Source of the DNA: JBGSST01 sp041736915
GTDB lineage: Bacteria > Bdellovibrionota > FAC87 > UBA2466
Assembly: GCA_041736915.1 (NCBI GenBank)
Contig: JBGSST010000241.1
Span: 1-56,200 of the forward strand
Reading direction: 5' to 3'
Length of the DNA stretch: 56,200 bases
Shown here: positions 9,390 to 17,852 of the stretch, piece after piece
Numbering within the stretch: position 1 is the stretch's first letter
Layout: every line of letters begins with the position of its first letter
Translations under genes and position numbers: made by a program
Notes under the pieces: model-generated
What the model saw: the letters and a program-made list of their open reading frames with translations, nothing else
The model's database searches: none
Told to the model about the DNA's origin: nothing

Positions 9390-11672
9390 GTGTTCCCCAC
9401 TCAAACCGCCGTCGTAGCGTCCATTGGTTTAGCCCTGCTTTCCGCTTGCTCGGGGCCGCCACCCTCGGCCGAGAGTAAGGAAAAGAATCCTTACGCCGCG
9501 GAATGGGCGGGCACCCGGTGCGAGGTGGTCACGGACCAGCAAGACCTCGTGCACGTGCGCGCGGAGAAAGAGGAAAACGCCTACGCGTGCCTCGGCTACA
9601 CCCACGCCCAGCACCGGGCTTTTCAGATGGATTACCTGCGCCGGATTGCCTCGGGCCGTTTGGCCGAGATCACCGGCACGGACGCGCTGAAGGGGGATTT
9701 TTTTCTCCGACTAGTCGGCCTGCGCGAGAAGGCGCTAGCCCTATTCACGACGATGCCCGAGTCCGATCGCAAGTTTCTATGGGCTTACGCGCACGGGGTG
9801 AACAGTGCGTTCGCCACCGAAGCGGTGAAGCAAGCCTACGAATTTAAACACTGGGAGTATCAGCCCGAGCCATGGCACCCGGTGGACTCACTCGCGGTTC
9901 TACTGCTGGAATCCTTCAACGAAACCCAAGCCTCGTTTTGGCAGGGGCTGAAAGAAGAAAAAGCGCTCGAGCGGTTTGGGCCAAAGGCGCGGGAGCTGTT
10001 CCGGCCGTACGACCTGCCTTGGGACACGCCAATTCTTAAAACGGGCGAAACGTTGCGCGATCGTACGCGGCGTTCGGCCGTGCGTGAGCCAGGTTTCGAT
10101 ACCCGCGAAGGTCAAGCGCCGTGGGCTACGGATGTGAACGTGGCCGAATCGGGAAGCAATAGCTGGGTCATCGGCAAGAGCCGTTCAAAATCCGGGAACG
10201 CGTGGCTAGCCAACGATCCGCATTTGGAGATGACGCATCCGTCGTTCTGGTTCTGGGTTCACCTGGAGTCGGGAGATCTCAACGTGATCGGTTCCACCGT
10301 ACCCGGCGTGCCGGTCGTGGTCGCGGGTTATAACAAAAAGGTCGCCTGGGGACTTACCGATTCTTACGTGGCGGTGGGCGAAGTGCTGGCGGTGTCGAAG
10401 GAAGACACCCATTCGTTCACGACCATTTCGCCCACGGTTTACGTTCGGGTGCTGGGGATGAATTTGCCGATCGGCTTCAAGAAGTTCCAGCGCAGCCCCG
10501 AGGGCTGGCCGGTGTTGCCCATCGATGCGCCCAAAGGAAAAGTGCTCGTGCTTAGGTGGAGCGGCCTTAGCATCTCTTCGATGGGGCTTACCTCATTGCC
10601 CAAGATTCACAAAAGCGGATCGGCCAGTGAAACCGCCGACTGGTTTTCGGGAGTGGAGCTGCCGTCGTGGAACTACGTGTTCACCGATGTGCGCGGCAAT
10701 CTCGGGTACCGGGCGATTGGTCTGCTGCCGGCTTTCGAAGGCGAGCGACCCTTCGGCGTAGCGGACGGCAAAGCCGCCTCATTGGGTGAGTGGAAATTTT
10801 TGTCCAAAGAAGATGGGCCTTACGTCTTCAATCCGAAACGAGACTTCGTGGCTACCGCCAACAATCGGCAAGAGATCGATGCCTTGCCGCAGGACCGCGG
10901 TCGCGCGCACAAATTTTCTTTTCGCGCCTTTCGCATTGAAGAGCTGATTCAGAAACAATCCAAACACGACTTCGCGTCGATGGCGGAAACGCAATGTGAT
11001 TTTCAGGCAACCGACGGCCGCTTTCTCGCTCCCCGGCTCGTGGCCTACGCGGATCGAATCGATCGGCGGCATTTCGGCTGGCAAGAACGGGAAAACCAGG
11101 CCATCGATGTCATTCGCCAGTGGAACTTCGATGCGGGCCCCGGCTGCACCGCGTGCGCGGTTTACTTTCGCTGGCTCGAACGAATTGCCGAAAGTACCGG
11201 GTTGAACATCGTCGCGCTGTACCGCGTGCTCGAAGGACCCAGCGAGTTCGACTTTGCCCTATCGAAAGCACTTTCCAAGGCTTTGGACGATCTGCAGATT
11301 ATCGACTACCGCCCATTCGCCCTCTGGGGAGACATGCACCGGCTCTACTTCCTGCACCCGACGCATTCGCCCGATTTCGAAATGTTTGATTTCTTGAAGA
11401 CGGGTGGATGGGATCACACGGTGAACATGGCGTCGGGCGATTGGGTTGGCGATCACTACCGCCAACGTTCGGGCGCTTCGCACCGGCTGCTCGTAGAGAT
11501 GACCGATCCGCCCACCGGCTACTTCGCCTTGCCCGGCACGTCGATGGATACGGAGCTGAAAGCGATTCGCGACGACAACGGGCCGTGGAGAAAGTGGCAA
11601 GACTGTAAGTATCAAAAAGTGCAGTTCCCGTATGACTGGAACCAGTCCACGCCCAAGGTCGTGACGTTGTGA
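9390..11672 (+). CDS. Penicillin-acylase-family (Ntn hydrolase) lipoprotein
   Basis: 760 residues. GTG start; signal ends in LLSAC (lipidated Cys20). Penicillin amidase family: self-cleaving precursor in which the beta chain begins at a Ser. GSNSW at residues 255-259 makes Ser256 the expected nucleophile, followed by KSGNAWLANDPHLE (substrate and calcium region) and VPGVPVVVAGYNKKVAWGLT. The alpha chain carries YTHAQHRAFQMDYLRR and GRLAEITG, both family marks. Such enzymes cleave amides such as acyl-homoserine lactones or beta-lactam side chains; the substrate here is unknown. Its stop overlaps the next start (GTGA). Confidence 0.9.
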   Translation: MFPTQTAVVASIGLALLSACSGPPPSAESKEKNPYAAEWAGTRCEVVTDQQDLVHVRAEKEENAYACLGYTHAQHRAFQMDYLRRIASGRLAEITGTDALKGDFFLRLVGLREKALALFTTMPESDRKFLWAYAHGVNSAFATEAVKQAYEFKHWEYQPEPWHPVDSLAVLLLESFNETQASFWQGLKEEKALERFGPKARELFRPYDLPWDTPILKTGETLRDRTRRSAVREPGFDTREGQAPWATDVNVAESGSNSWVIGKSRSKSGNAWLANDPHLEMTHPSFWFWVHLESGDLNVIGSTVPGVPVVVAGYNKKVAWGLTDSYVAVGEVLAVSKEDTHSFTTISPTVYVRVLGMNLPIGFKKFQRSPEGWPVLPIDAPKGKVLVLRWSGLSISSMGLTSLPKIHKSGSASETADWFSGVELPSWNYVFTDVRGNLGYRAIGLLPAFEGERPFGVADGKAASLGEWKFLSKEDGPYVFNPKRDFVATANNRQEIDALPQDRGRAHKFSFRAFRIEELIQKQSKHDFASMAETQCDFQATDGRFLAPRLVAYADRIDRRHFGWQERENQAIDVIRQWNFDAGPGCTACAVYFRWLERIAESTGLNIVALYRVLEGPSEFDFALSKALSKALDDLQIIDYRPFALWGDMHRLYFLHPTHSPDFEMFDFLKTGGWDHTVNMASGDWVGDHYRQRSGASHRLLVEMTDPPTGYFALPGTSMDTELKAIRDDNGPWRKWQDCKYQKVQFPYDWNQSTPKVVTL

Positions 11673-13087
11673 CGAGCCAAGCGGTTTGGCTTTGGCCGCT
11701 CCTCATTTTTTCGCCGCCGGCCTTGGCCGTCGATTTGCGTTGTCTCGTCCACTTCGCCAACACGTCGGACGGCGAAGCGTTCGACAAGGAGAGTGCGGTG
11801 CGCACGACCCACGCGGAGCTGCTCGAAAGATTAGGCGGCCCCCAGCTGTCGAACGCCACGCTCGACAAGATGATCGCCGAAGAAAAGCCGTTCGACGTGC
11901 CTGAACAGGCGGGACTCGACACCGCCACCCTGCAAAGGAGTTTGAAAGAGCTCGAGCGGATGATGGAGCTCAAGAAGTGGAACACGCCCGAGGTTCGCGA
12001 GCTGTTACTGGCTGACCTTCGTACCTTACGAGCTAAGCGCGACGTGGCGAAGCAGGATCAAAGTAAAGCCGTCGAAGCGGTATGGTCGGACTTTGTCGTG
12101 CCGGGCCGCGTGGGGAGTTACGCGGTGTCGCCCGACTCACGGTATTTGGTTTGGCACGCGGGCGGTCACTCCGGCCGGCCGGCCGTCACCAAGGTTTACA
12201 ATCTGGTGGCTAGGACCGAGGCCGAGTTTCCCCGGCCCGATGTGCAGTTCGGAGACGCGAAGTTTACCGCCGACGGCAAGTTCTTGGTGCAAAGCCTGGC
12301 CAAGTCACAGTTGGCCGTTATTCCGTTCGAGAACGGTCAACCGAACTTTGGTGCGCTCGACATCATCGCCGGACCACCCGAAGCTACCGGCATTACGACC
12401 GAGCCCGTGCACGTGGGGACGGACTCACGCTACGTTTACTCACATTTCACGGCCAACCACATCGTGCGGTGGGACCTAGTCGACAAAACGCATGTAAAGC
12501 TTTTCTATAAAGCGATCCTCGTGAAGAACGAGTCAGTCCCGGGCTTTGGGCCGCTGCCCGGGAGCAGCGATCTGATGTATTTTCTCTTGGGCGAAAGAAG
12601 GGCCAACATCTTGTATATCGCCAAGGTCAGTCCGAAAGGAGAATTGAGTACCGTGGAATCGCGCGGATACTGGATTCGCGGCGAGTCGGGGGCCGACGCT
12701 GCGGCTACCAACATTAAATTCGCCGCCGACGGAAAAAAGATTTTTGCGTACGGAACGAATGGTGTGAGTCAGCTGACGGTGGTGCGACCCGGCAACTCCA
12801 ATCCGGAGACTATCTTCGCCGGAAAGCCGGACGCTTCGCCTGATTCGTTTCAGATTCGCGGGTTGGCTTTGAGCGCCGATGGTACGGCCGGGGCGTTTCT
12901 TTACCTCGCCGAGGCCGGGGAGATGCGGGTCAAGTTATTCGATCAGCAGACGCACGCCGAAAAAGCGGACCTGCCGGTTCACCGAGAAGCCACCGAAGTG
13001 AACCTTACGGCGGACGGCACGTTATTGGTGCGAACCTCGAAATCCGAATTGAAGGTCTACAACCCGGTCAAGTACACGGGCGAGTAG
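11669..13087 (+). CDS. Secreted beta-propeller-like protein (paralogue 1)
   Basis: 472 residues, signal peptide ending at ALAVD. Residues ~35-120 form a helical domain (LLERLGG...KPFDVPEQ...LKELERMMELKKWNTPEVRELLL). From ~140 on are WD40/PD40-like repeats, for example SYAVSPDSRYLVWHAGG, DAKFTADGKFLVQSLA, RGLALSADGTAGAFLYL, VNLTADGTLLVRT. The same two-part architecture occurs in the gene at 20682-22064, so the two are paralogues. Translationally coupled to the acylase upstream by a 4-nt overlap. Likely a periplasmic or surface binding protein. Confidence 0.75.
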   Translation: MTSQAVWLWPLLIFSPPALAVDLRCLVHFANTSDGEAFDKESAVRTTHAELLERLGGPQLSNATLDKMIAEEKPFDVPEQAGLDTATLQRSLKELERMMELKKWNTPEVRELLLADLRTLRAKRDVAKQDQSKAVEAVWSDFVVPGRVGSYAVSPDSRYLVWHAGGHSGRPAVTKVYNLVARTEAEFPRPDVQFGDAKFTADGKFLVQSLAKSQLAVIPFENGQPNFGALDIIAGPPEATGITTEPVHVGTDSRYVYSHFTANHIVRWDLVDKTHVKLFYKAILVKNESVPGFGPLPGSSDLMYFLLGERRANILYIAKVSPKGELSTVESRGYWIRGESGADAAATNIKFAADGKKIFAYGTNGVSQLTVVRPGNSNPETIFAGKPDASPDSFQIRGLALSADGTAGAFLYLAEAGEMRVKLFDQQTHAEKADLPVHREATEVNLTADGTLLVRTSKSELKVYNPVKYTGE

Positions 13088-13579
13088 CTACTGCACCGAG
13101 ATGATATCGAGGTCGCGCATTTTTCCGCGCACGAACACGCTTATCTGATCGCCGGCCGTGGTGCCGAGCAGCGCCTCACCCAGCGGAGACTGCGGCGTAA
13201 TGCACTGAACAGTTACGCCATTGTGCTCGACGGTGATACCGCCGCCCGACGGCATGAGCATGCACCAGGTTTTATGACCGTCTTCGTCGTCCAGCTCCAC
13301 GAGCGCGGTGGACACAATCTTCGATTTCGCGTCGAAAGATTTGATATCCACGTGCTTGAACTGGTTGAGCGTGGCTTGCAGCTCCATCGCCCGCTTGGAT
13401 TGTGCGCCGGCGAGATAAGAGGCCTCTAGTCCACGGGTATCGTACTTATCCTCGGCCTTGCTCTCGGAGTTCACCGCGGCGTCGTGGGCCGCAAGTGAAG
13501 CCTGCACTAATACGGCGAGATCCGCCTCGAGCCGGGCGATGAACTTTTCCAGAATCTCTTTTTTGTGCAGGGGGGCCAT
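13088..13579 (-). CDS. GreA/GreB-like transcription elongation factor protein
   Basis: About 163 residues. N-terminal coiled coil (KKEILEKFIARLEADLAVLVQASLAAH) with SKAEDKYDTRGLEASYLAGAQSKR, then the C-terminal FKBP-like Gre domain including ITPQSPLGEALLGTTAGDQISVFVRGKMRDLDI, which corresponds to the TPxSPLGrALlGkkvGD motif of Gre factors. The coiled-coil tip lacks a clear pair of acidic residues at the usual place, so cleavage activity is unsure. I start at ATG 13579 (AAGG upstream); ATG 13618 is possible. Confidence 0.75.
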   Translation of the reverse strand: MAPLHKKEILEKFIARLEADLAVLVQASLAAHDAAVNSESKAEDKYDTRGLEASYLAGAQSKRAMELQATLNQFKHVDIKSFDAKSKIVSTALVELDDEDGHKTWCMLMPSGGGITVEHNGVTVQCITPQSPLGEALLGTTAGDQISVFVRGKMRDLDIISVQ

Positions 13580-13744
13580 GGGATGGCCTTGTATACCAGA
13601 GATATCCCGGCGCGCCATACCGATGTTGGGATCACTCTGACACCTCTTCGCCGCTCGACCCGGTAGAACTTTCCCACGCGCGCCGTTTCATCTGGCGTTT
13701 TTTCGGGTCCCGATTTTGCACTAACAGGAGGCCTGGAGGACAAA

Positions 13745-14086
13745 GTGAAACCAATGTTGAAGTGGAATCGTCGTACGTTCCTGTCGTTAGCGGTAGTAGG
13801 GGGGCTCACCACACTCGCGGTGGTGCTTACCCAACAAAGTAAATCGGGAGTCGCTATTGAACAGCTAGTGTTGGTGCAGGACGAGTTGCGTACCGTCTCG
13901 GCCGCCAACAGCTCTAACGTTTACTTGGACGCTTACGGACAGGTGCATGCGGCGCCGGTCGACCTGGGAGGCAATGTCTACCTCGATAACCAAGGCCAGG
14001 TGCACGCCGCACCCGTTAACCTTGGCAACTCGCACACGTCGCTCTTTGGTGGCGCGCAGTTACCCAAACCTCAACGGCTGGAGTAA
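13745..14086 (+). CDS. Small exported protein, Tat-type signal, two tandem repeats
   Basis: 113 residues. The N-terminus has WNRRTFLSLAVVGG, a good twin-arginine signal (RRxFL) followed by a hydrophobic run. The mature part contains two near-identical 18-residue units: NVYLDAYGQVHAAPVDLG (58-75) and NVYLDNQGQVHAAPVNLG (77-94). No known family recognised. It is followed after 2 nt by a membrane protein and an HTTM gene, so it may be a substrate or partner of the HTTM carboxylase-like protein. Preceded by AGGAGG-type RBS (GGAGGACAAAGTG). Confidence 0.7.
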   Translation: MKPMLKWNRRTFLSLAVVGGLTTLAVVLTQQSKSGVAIEQLVLVQDELRTVSAANSSNVYLDAYGQVHAAPVDLGGNVYLDNQGQVHAAPVNLGNSHTSLFGGAQLPKPQRLE

Positions 14087-14088
14087 CC

Positions 14089-14604
14089 GTGGGCCGCGCT
14101 AAAAAAGCGGCGGTAGGTCTACTGTTGGCCGGTCACGGAGCCATGGTCATCGCCGGGGTTTTCCAGGTGGTACCTTTCCGTGACCGGGCCTTCGGTCAGC
14201 TCTTCACCACGCTCAGCATCGTTACCGGAACCCAAACCAACTTCAGCTTCTTCGCTCCGGGCGTGGGCTCACAACTCAAAGTGACCTTTCGCGTGCATCT
14301 GCCCTTAGAGACCAAGGAAGAGGTGTTCGCCATTGGCACTCGCGAGGCGGAGCTGCGGATTGGGAACATGATCGACACCTTTTGGGGCCGTAGGGTGAAC
14401 GAAGAGGTGAAGCAGTCGGTCGCCGCCTCGTGGGCGGCCAAAGTTTTTGGCGATCACCCCGATGCCAAGGCGGTCGAGGTTTTCGTGGATGCCTTCGAGC
14501 TGCCGAGCATGGTGGAGTACAAGGACGGAAAGTTACCTCGCTGGGATCGGTTCTATACGGCGACTTTCAAGAAGGCGGGCGGCGATGTGGCGATCCCTTT
14601 ATAG
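14089..14604 (+). CDS. Membrane-anchored protein of HTTM operon
   Basis: 171 residues, GTG start. One N-terminal membrane helix (KAAVGLLLAGHGAMVIAGVF) followed by a soluble domain of ~140 residues, predicted outside. No family recognised with confidence. It overlaps the HTTM gene start by 20 nt and follows the Tat-type repeat protein by 2 nt, so the three are an operon. The mature domain carries TFRVHLPLETKEEVFAIGT and SVAASWAAKVFGDHPDAKAVEVFVDAFELP, resembling a helix-strand accessory domain. Confidence 0.7.
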   Translation: MGRAKKAAVGLLLAGHGAMVIAGVFQVVPFRDRAFGQLFTTLSIVTGTQTNFSFFAPGVGSQLKVTFRVHLPLETKEEVFAIGTREAELRIGNMIDTFWGRRVNEEVKQSVAASWAAKVFGDHPDAKAVEVFVDAFELPSMVEYKDGKLPRWDRFYTATFKKAGGDVAIPL

Positions 14605-15487
14605 TAAGGCGGATAGGTTTTTCTTGGCGCCGGCCTCCGCGGCGCCGCTAGCGGTGCTGCGAATCACGCTGAGTGGACTCTTGATCGTTCAGGCGTACTT
14701 GTTTGCGGCGCACCTGCACGACATTTACGGCGAGTTCGGCATCATTCAGGCTAAGCTCAATAGCTACTTCGTGGGGCCGCTCCACCTCATCGCCAACGCG
14801 CTGGGGCCCGAGGGGATCACGTACACGTTCTACCTGTACGTGGCGTCGCTGGGTTTTTTGCTGCTGGGCTGGCGCACGAGAATCGCCAGCGTGCTGGTGT
14901 GGGCCACCCACTTCGTCGTGTTCATGAGCCGCGGCCACGTATCGTCGTACGGCGTGGATACGTTTTCGCACATCGCACTCTTCTACCTGATGTTCTTCCC
15001 GTCGAACGGCATGTGGTCGATGGATCGCGCCCAAGGGCGGGCGGTGGATGTTTTCAGCGCGCGCAACCGTTTGGGCATCCGGGTGATGCAGCTGCACCTG
15101 GCCTTCTCGTACCTCGCCACCGGAATCGCCAAGGCGCAGGGGGCGCAGTGGTGGAACGGTGAGGTGATCTGGCGCGCCACGATGCTGCCGGAGTTTCGTC
15201 AGTTCGACTTCAGCTGGATAGTGAGCATGCCGTGGCTGGCGAAAGCGTTGGCGCTTTCCACGCTGGTGCTGGAGATTGGTTACGCGATTTTCATCTGGCC
15301 GCGGGCCACGCGTAAGGTGTGGGCCTGGAGCACCATCGCCTTGCACTTGGGAATTCTGGTGTGCCTCGGCCTCACGACGTTCTCGCTCGTGATGATGGCG
15401 CTAAACTTTTCGCTCTTCGTAATTTCGGCGGAGAAGGAACTAATCCTTCCCCGCCTTGCATTACCGAGAAAACCTAAACTGGCTTAG
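14585..15487 (+). CDS. HTTM-domain membrane protein (vitamin K carboxylase-like)
   Basis: About 300 residues with several membrane helices. Belongs to the HTTM (horizontally transferred transmembrane) family related to gamma-glutamyl carboxylase: LAVLRITLSGLLIVQAYL, YGEFGIIQ, THFVVFMSRGHVSSYGVDTFSHIALFYLMFFP, and LHLAFSYLATGIAKAQGAQWWNGEVIWRA. Start ATG 14585 gives MWRSLYSKADRFFLAPASAAPLA, the usual N-terminus; the upstream open stretch to 14447 lies inside the preceding gene. Family biochemistry in bacteria is mostly unknown. 3' end overlaps the convergent gene by 4 bp. Confidence 0.85.
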   Translation: MWRSLYSKADRFFLAPASAAPLAVLRITLSGLLIVQAYLFAAHLHDIYGEFGIIQAKLNSYFVGPLHLIANALGPEGITYTFYLYVASLGFLLLGWRTRIASVLVWATHFVVFMSRGHVSSYGVDTFSHIALFYLMFFPSNGMWSMDRAQGRAVDVFSARNRLGIRVMQLHLAFSYLATGIAKAQGAQWWNGEVIWRATMLPEFRQFDFSWIVSMPWLAKALALSTLVLEIGYAIFIWPRATRKVWAWSTIALHLGILVCLGLTTFSLVMMALNFSLFVISAEKELILPRLALPRKPKLA

Positions 15488-15921
15488 AACATCGAGACGC
15501 CGGAGCCGAAGCTCAAGCTGAGCGCGAAGTTTCCGTAGCCCTGGTTCTGTCCGCCACAACCCTGTTGGCCGTGACCGCGACGATGCCGGCGAGAGCGACG
15601 GCCATTCTGTCCGCAAACCGGGCGCGGCTGGGGTTGCCCGCATCCGCCGCCGAACTGCTGTTGTCCGTGGTCGCCACCACCGTATCCCATGGGCTGGTAG
15701 CCCCCGCCCATCGGATAGCCTTGCGGCATTCCGTACTGTCCGCCCATCTGGGGCATCGAGTAGCCTTGCTGCGGCATCTGGCCGTAGCCAGCTTGCGGGT
15801 AGCCCTGCTGGATCGGCTGGCCGTAACCGCCGGCGCCGCCGTAGGGGTTAGGCATCTGAGAAAACTCCGCCATCGCGGGAACCGCACTCAACATCACAAA
15901 AGCGAATACAAATCGAATCAT
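15484..15921 (-). CDS. Secreted Gly/Gln/Tyr-rich low-complexity protein
   Basis: 145 residues. Signal peptide (VFAFVMLSAVPAMAEF), then ~75 residues of G, Q, Y, P and M repeats such as QGYPQAGYGQMPQQGYSMPQMG, a His/Arg-rich stretch (GRRSRRHRRGHG), and a hydrophobic C-terminus FALSLSFGSGVSMF ending in Phe, like an outer-membrane C-terminal beta-signal. RBS AGGAGGG is present. Composition resembles prion-like or adhesive coat proteins; no function can be assigned. Confidence 0.75.
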   Translation of the reverse strand: MIRFVFAFVMLSAVPAMAEFSQMPNPYGGAGGYGQPIQQGYPQAGYGQMPQQGYSMPQMGGQYGMPQGYPMGGGYQPMGYGGGDHGQQQFGGGCGQPQPRPVCGQNGRRSRRHRRGHGQQGCGGQNQGYGNFALSLSFGSGVSMF

Positions 15922-16115
15922 CGTAAAACCCTCCTAGGGGTCGTCTCCGCATTCGTTGCGGTCGACGCCACATCGGCGTCGCACTGACAGTGTGCGATTA
16001 GGGTGCCGTTACGTTTCGATACATTTGGGCGTGCGATCCCGCTACAAATCGCAATAAGTGCCGAAAAGACCGAGATTTGCGGAGCAGTGGCCAATGCTTG
16101 GTCGGTTTGCCGGAG

Positions 16116-16313
16116 TTAGCCCTTTTTCATCCACTGGTCGGTCGGCAGGCCCGCAAAGCCCCAATCGTGCAGCTCGATCTCTTGAATCACGATGTGCGTG
16201 TGCTCGGGTTTTTTACCCAAAACACGCACTAGCGACTCCGTGATGTCTTTGATTAGCTCGGCCTTTTGTTCTTTGGTGGCACCCTTGGTGATTTTCACGT
16301 CTACGAATGGCAT
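16116..16313 (-). CDS. 4-oxalocrotonate tautomerase-family protein
   Basis: 65 residues starting MPFVDVKI, so after Met removal Pro1 is the catalytic base. The body (GATKEQKAELIKDITESLVRVLGKKPEHTHIVIQEIELHDWGFAG) matches the tautomerase subunit. ATG 16313 is chosen over upstream in-frame starts because it places Pro at position 2. Starts 7 nt after the OmpA-like gene upstream. Substrate unknown. Confidence 0.88.
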   Translation of the reverse strand: MPFVDVKITKGATKEQKAELIKDITESLVRVLGKKPEHTHIVIQEIELHDWGFAGLPTDQWMKKG

Positions 16314-16320
16314 TGGTGCG

Positions 16321-17091
16321 CTACTTTCCCTGGCTCGACGATGAGCTCGCGGCTTTGAGGACGAAGGTGACTTCCACGCCATTCTTGCCCGCGCCATTGG
16401 CTTCCGAGGCTTGCGCCATGAGGATCTGCCCCTTCAAAAACCCCTTCGATATTAGATAACTGACTACGTTGTCCAAACGTTCGTTCGAAAGCTCGAGCGT
16501 TTGCTCCGTGCCGTCTTGGTTTGCCGAGAGGGCAATGAGGCGAACGTAGAGCTGACTCGCCCTGTTCTGCTTGAGGGCCGCGTCGATCTGCGCGCGGGCC
16601 GCGGCAGTCAGCTTGTTGGAACTGGCATCGTAGGTGAGAAACAGCCGCGAGCTGATTCGCCATTCGTTTTCGCTCGCTAGGTCCAAAGGCGGGTGGGTAT
16701 CCGGATCGTCGTAGCCGTGAAACTCGATCTCGATATCGTGCTTGGCCGGCTCTTCGGAGCTGCTCTTTATCTGTTCCGCGGTCACCTTCCACCCGGGGTT
16801 CTTCTCCAGAAACGCTTCCAGGTAAGCCGTGAGGTTCGACGCGGCGACATTGAAGTATTCCGACGTGGCCGGCGTGCGCAGCTTAGCTTGGGAGAAGACG
16901 CCGTAAATGCGGATGCGCCCGATTTTGTCGGTGGAGCGCTCGATGACGGAGTCGATCGCCTTGAGCGTGGACTTGGTCATCTTAGTGGTGCCGGGCTCGA
17001 ACTCCACCGGGGCCCAGGGGCAGGCGGCGAAGCTTTGCGTGCCGGTGGCGAGCAGCATGACCGTCATCCAAAGCGTATTGATTCTGTTCAC
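16321..17091 (-). CDS. Secreted OmpA-like domain protein
   Basis: 256 residues with signal peptide (MTVMLLATGTQSFAA). The C-terminal ~110 residues match the OmpA-like peptidoglycan-associated fold: LTAAARAQIDAALKQ, a beta strand LYVRLIALSAN, LELSNERLDNVVSYLISKGF and a final strand VEVTFVLK. The N-terminal half (VEFEPGTTKMTKSTLKAIDSVIE...) looks like a divergent second copy. GTG 17091 with GAGG 8 nt upstream is the likely start; an upstream GTG-free extension to 17154 lacks a signal. Confidence 0.7.
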   Translation of the reverse strand: MNRINTLWMTVMLLATGTQSFAACPWAPVEFEPGTTKMTKSTLKAIDSVIERSTDKIGRIRIYGVFSQAKLRTPATSEYFNVAASNLTAYLEAFLEKNPGWKVTAEQIKSSSEEPAKHDIEIEFHGYDDPDTHPPLDLASENEWRISSRLFLTYDASSNKLTAAARAQIDAALKQNRASQLYVRLIALSANQDGTEQTLELSNERLDNVVSYLISKGFLKGQILMAQASEANGAGKNGVEVTFVLKAASSSSSQGK

Positions 17092-17258
17092 GGGCAAACC
17101 TCGATCGGTTGGGGCCAAGAGTTGGTTTAAGGCGTACAAAGACGGAGTACCCACTATTTTACCACTATTCGCCGACTTTGCTCGCGCGCCATGACGCGAT
17201 GCCGTTTTTGACCATTCTCCCCCTGCGCACTAACGTTCAGCTTAACCAGGGGGACCTC

Positions 17259-17730
17259 ATGCGCAGCGCACTTATCACCATTTTTTTCGCCATCTCTTCA
17301 TTCGCTATCGCCGCCGGAAACCGGATCGACTGCCACGACATCGTGAAGGGGGAAGGGGTGACGGTAGAAACCAAAGTCACCTTCGACTCGAAGGGCCCGT
17401 CGCTGAAACACGTGATGAAGCTGGAGTTCAAGGGCAACCCCCCCCATCGGCACCGACACCGCTTTGCTTTCGCCGGGCAAGGTCTGTGGCCTGGAACTCG
17501 ACTTCGCCAAGAACTGTAAGGCGACGGAAAAGTTCGACCCTAAGTTCGGCTATTCCTACAATTTCACCTGCGGGGGTGATGTGAAAAGCGCCGAGCTTTA
17601 TTGCGACGAAGGCTGCCTTACCTCCGCCGGTAGCGGCGCCACGTTCCGCTGCGAAGGGCCGCAGGTCGACAAAAAGTTGAGCGGCGGTGGCTTGCCGTTC
17701 TCGGGGTGTAAGTTCACCAAGGCCGAGTAA
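17259..17730 (+). pseudogene. Small secreted protein gene split by a frameshift at a C8 run
   Basis: Strong RBS (AGGGGGAC) and signal peptide (MRSALITIFFAISSFAIAA). The frame runs to 17519 but loses sense after GNPP at a run of eight C (17438-17445). In the +1 frame the text continues smoothly as GNPPIGTDTALLSPGKVCGLELDF and runs to the stop at 17730 with further Cys residues, so seven C would give one ~156-residue Cys-rich exported protein. Either a true mutation, a phase-variable tract, or a sequencing error in the homopolymer. No family recognised. Confidence 0.75.
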
Positions 17731-17745
17731 TTCAAAGAGATTTCG

Positions 17746-17782
17746 GGGCCGGCCTCGTCACAGGGCCGGCCCTTTCCTTTTC
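17746..17782 (+). terminator. Rho-independent terminator
   Basis: GGGCCGGCC (17746-17754), 9-nt loop, GGCCGGCCC (17764-17772), followed by TTTCCTTTTC. Nine perfect GC pairs directly after the frameshifted secreted-protein gene. Confidence 0.85.
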
Positions 17783-17852
17783 TCGTCGCGGTGCCCAATA
17801 TCGTCAGTAGAGATGGGCACCCTCTACGTGGTATGAGAGCCGCGGTAATCCT

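Noticed and set aside
15565..15987. Plus-strand frame opposite the Gly/Gln/Tyr-rich gene
   Set aside because: Antisense of a low-complexity gene; long open frames are expected there. The minus-strand gene has a signal peptide and RBS.
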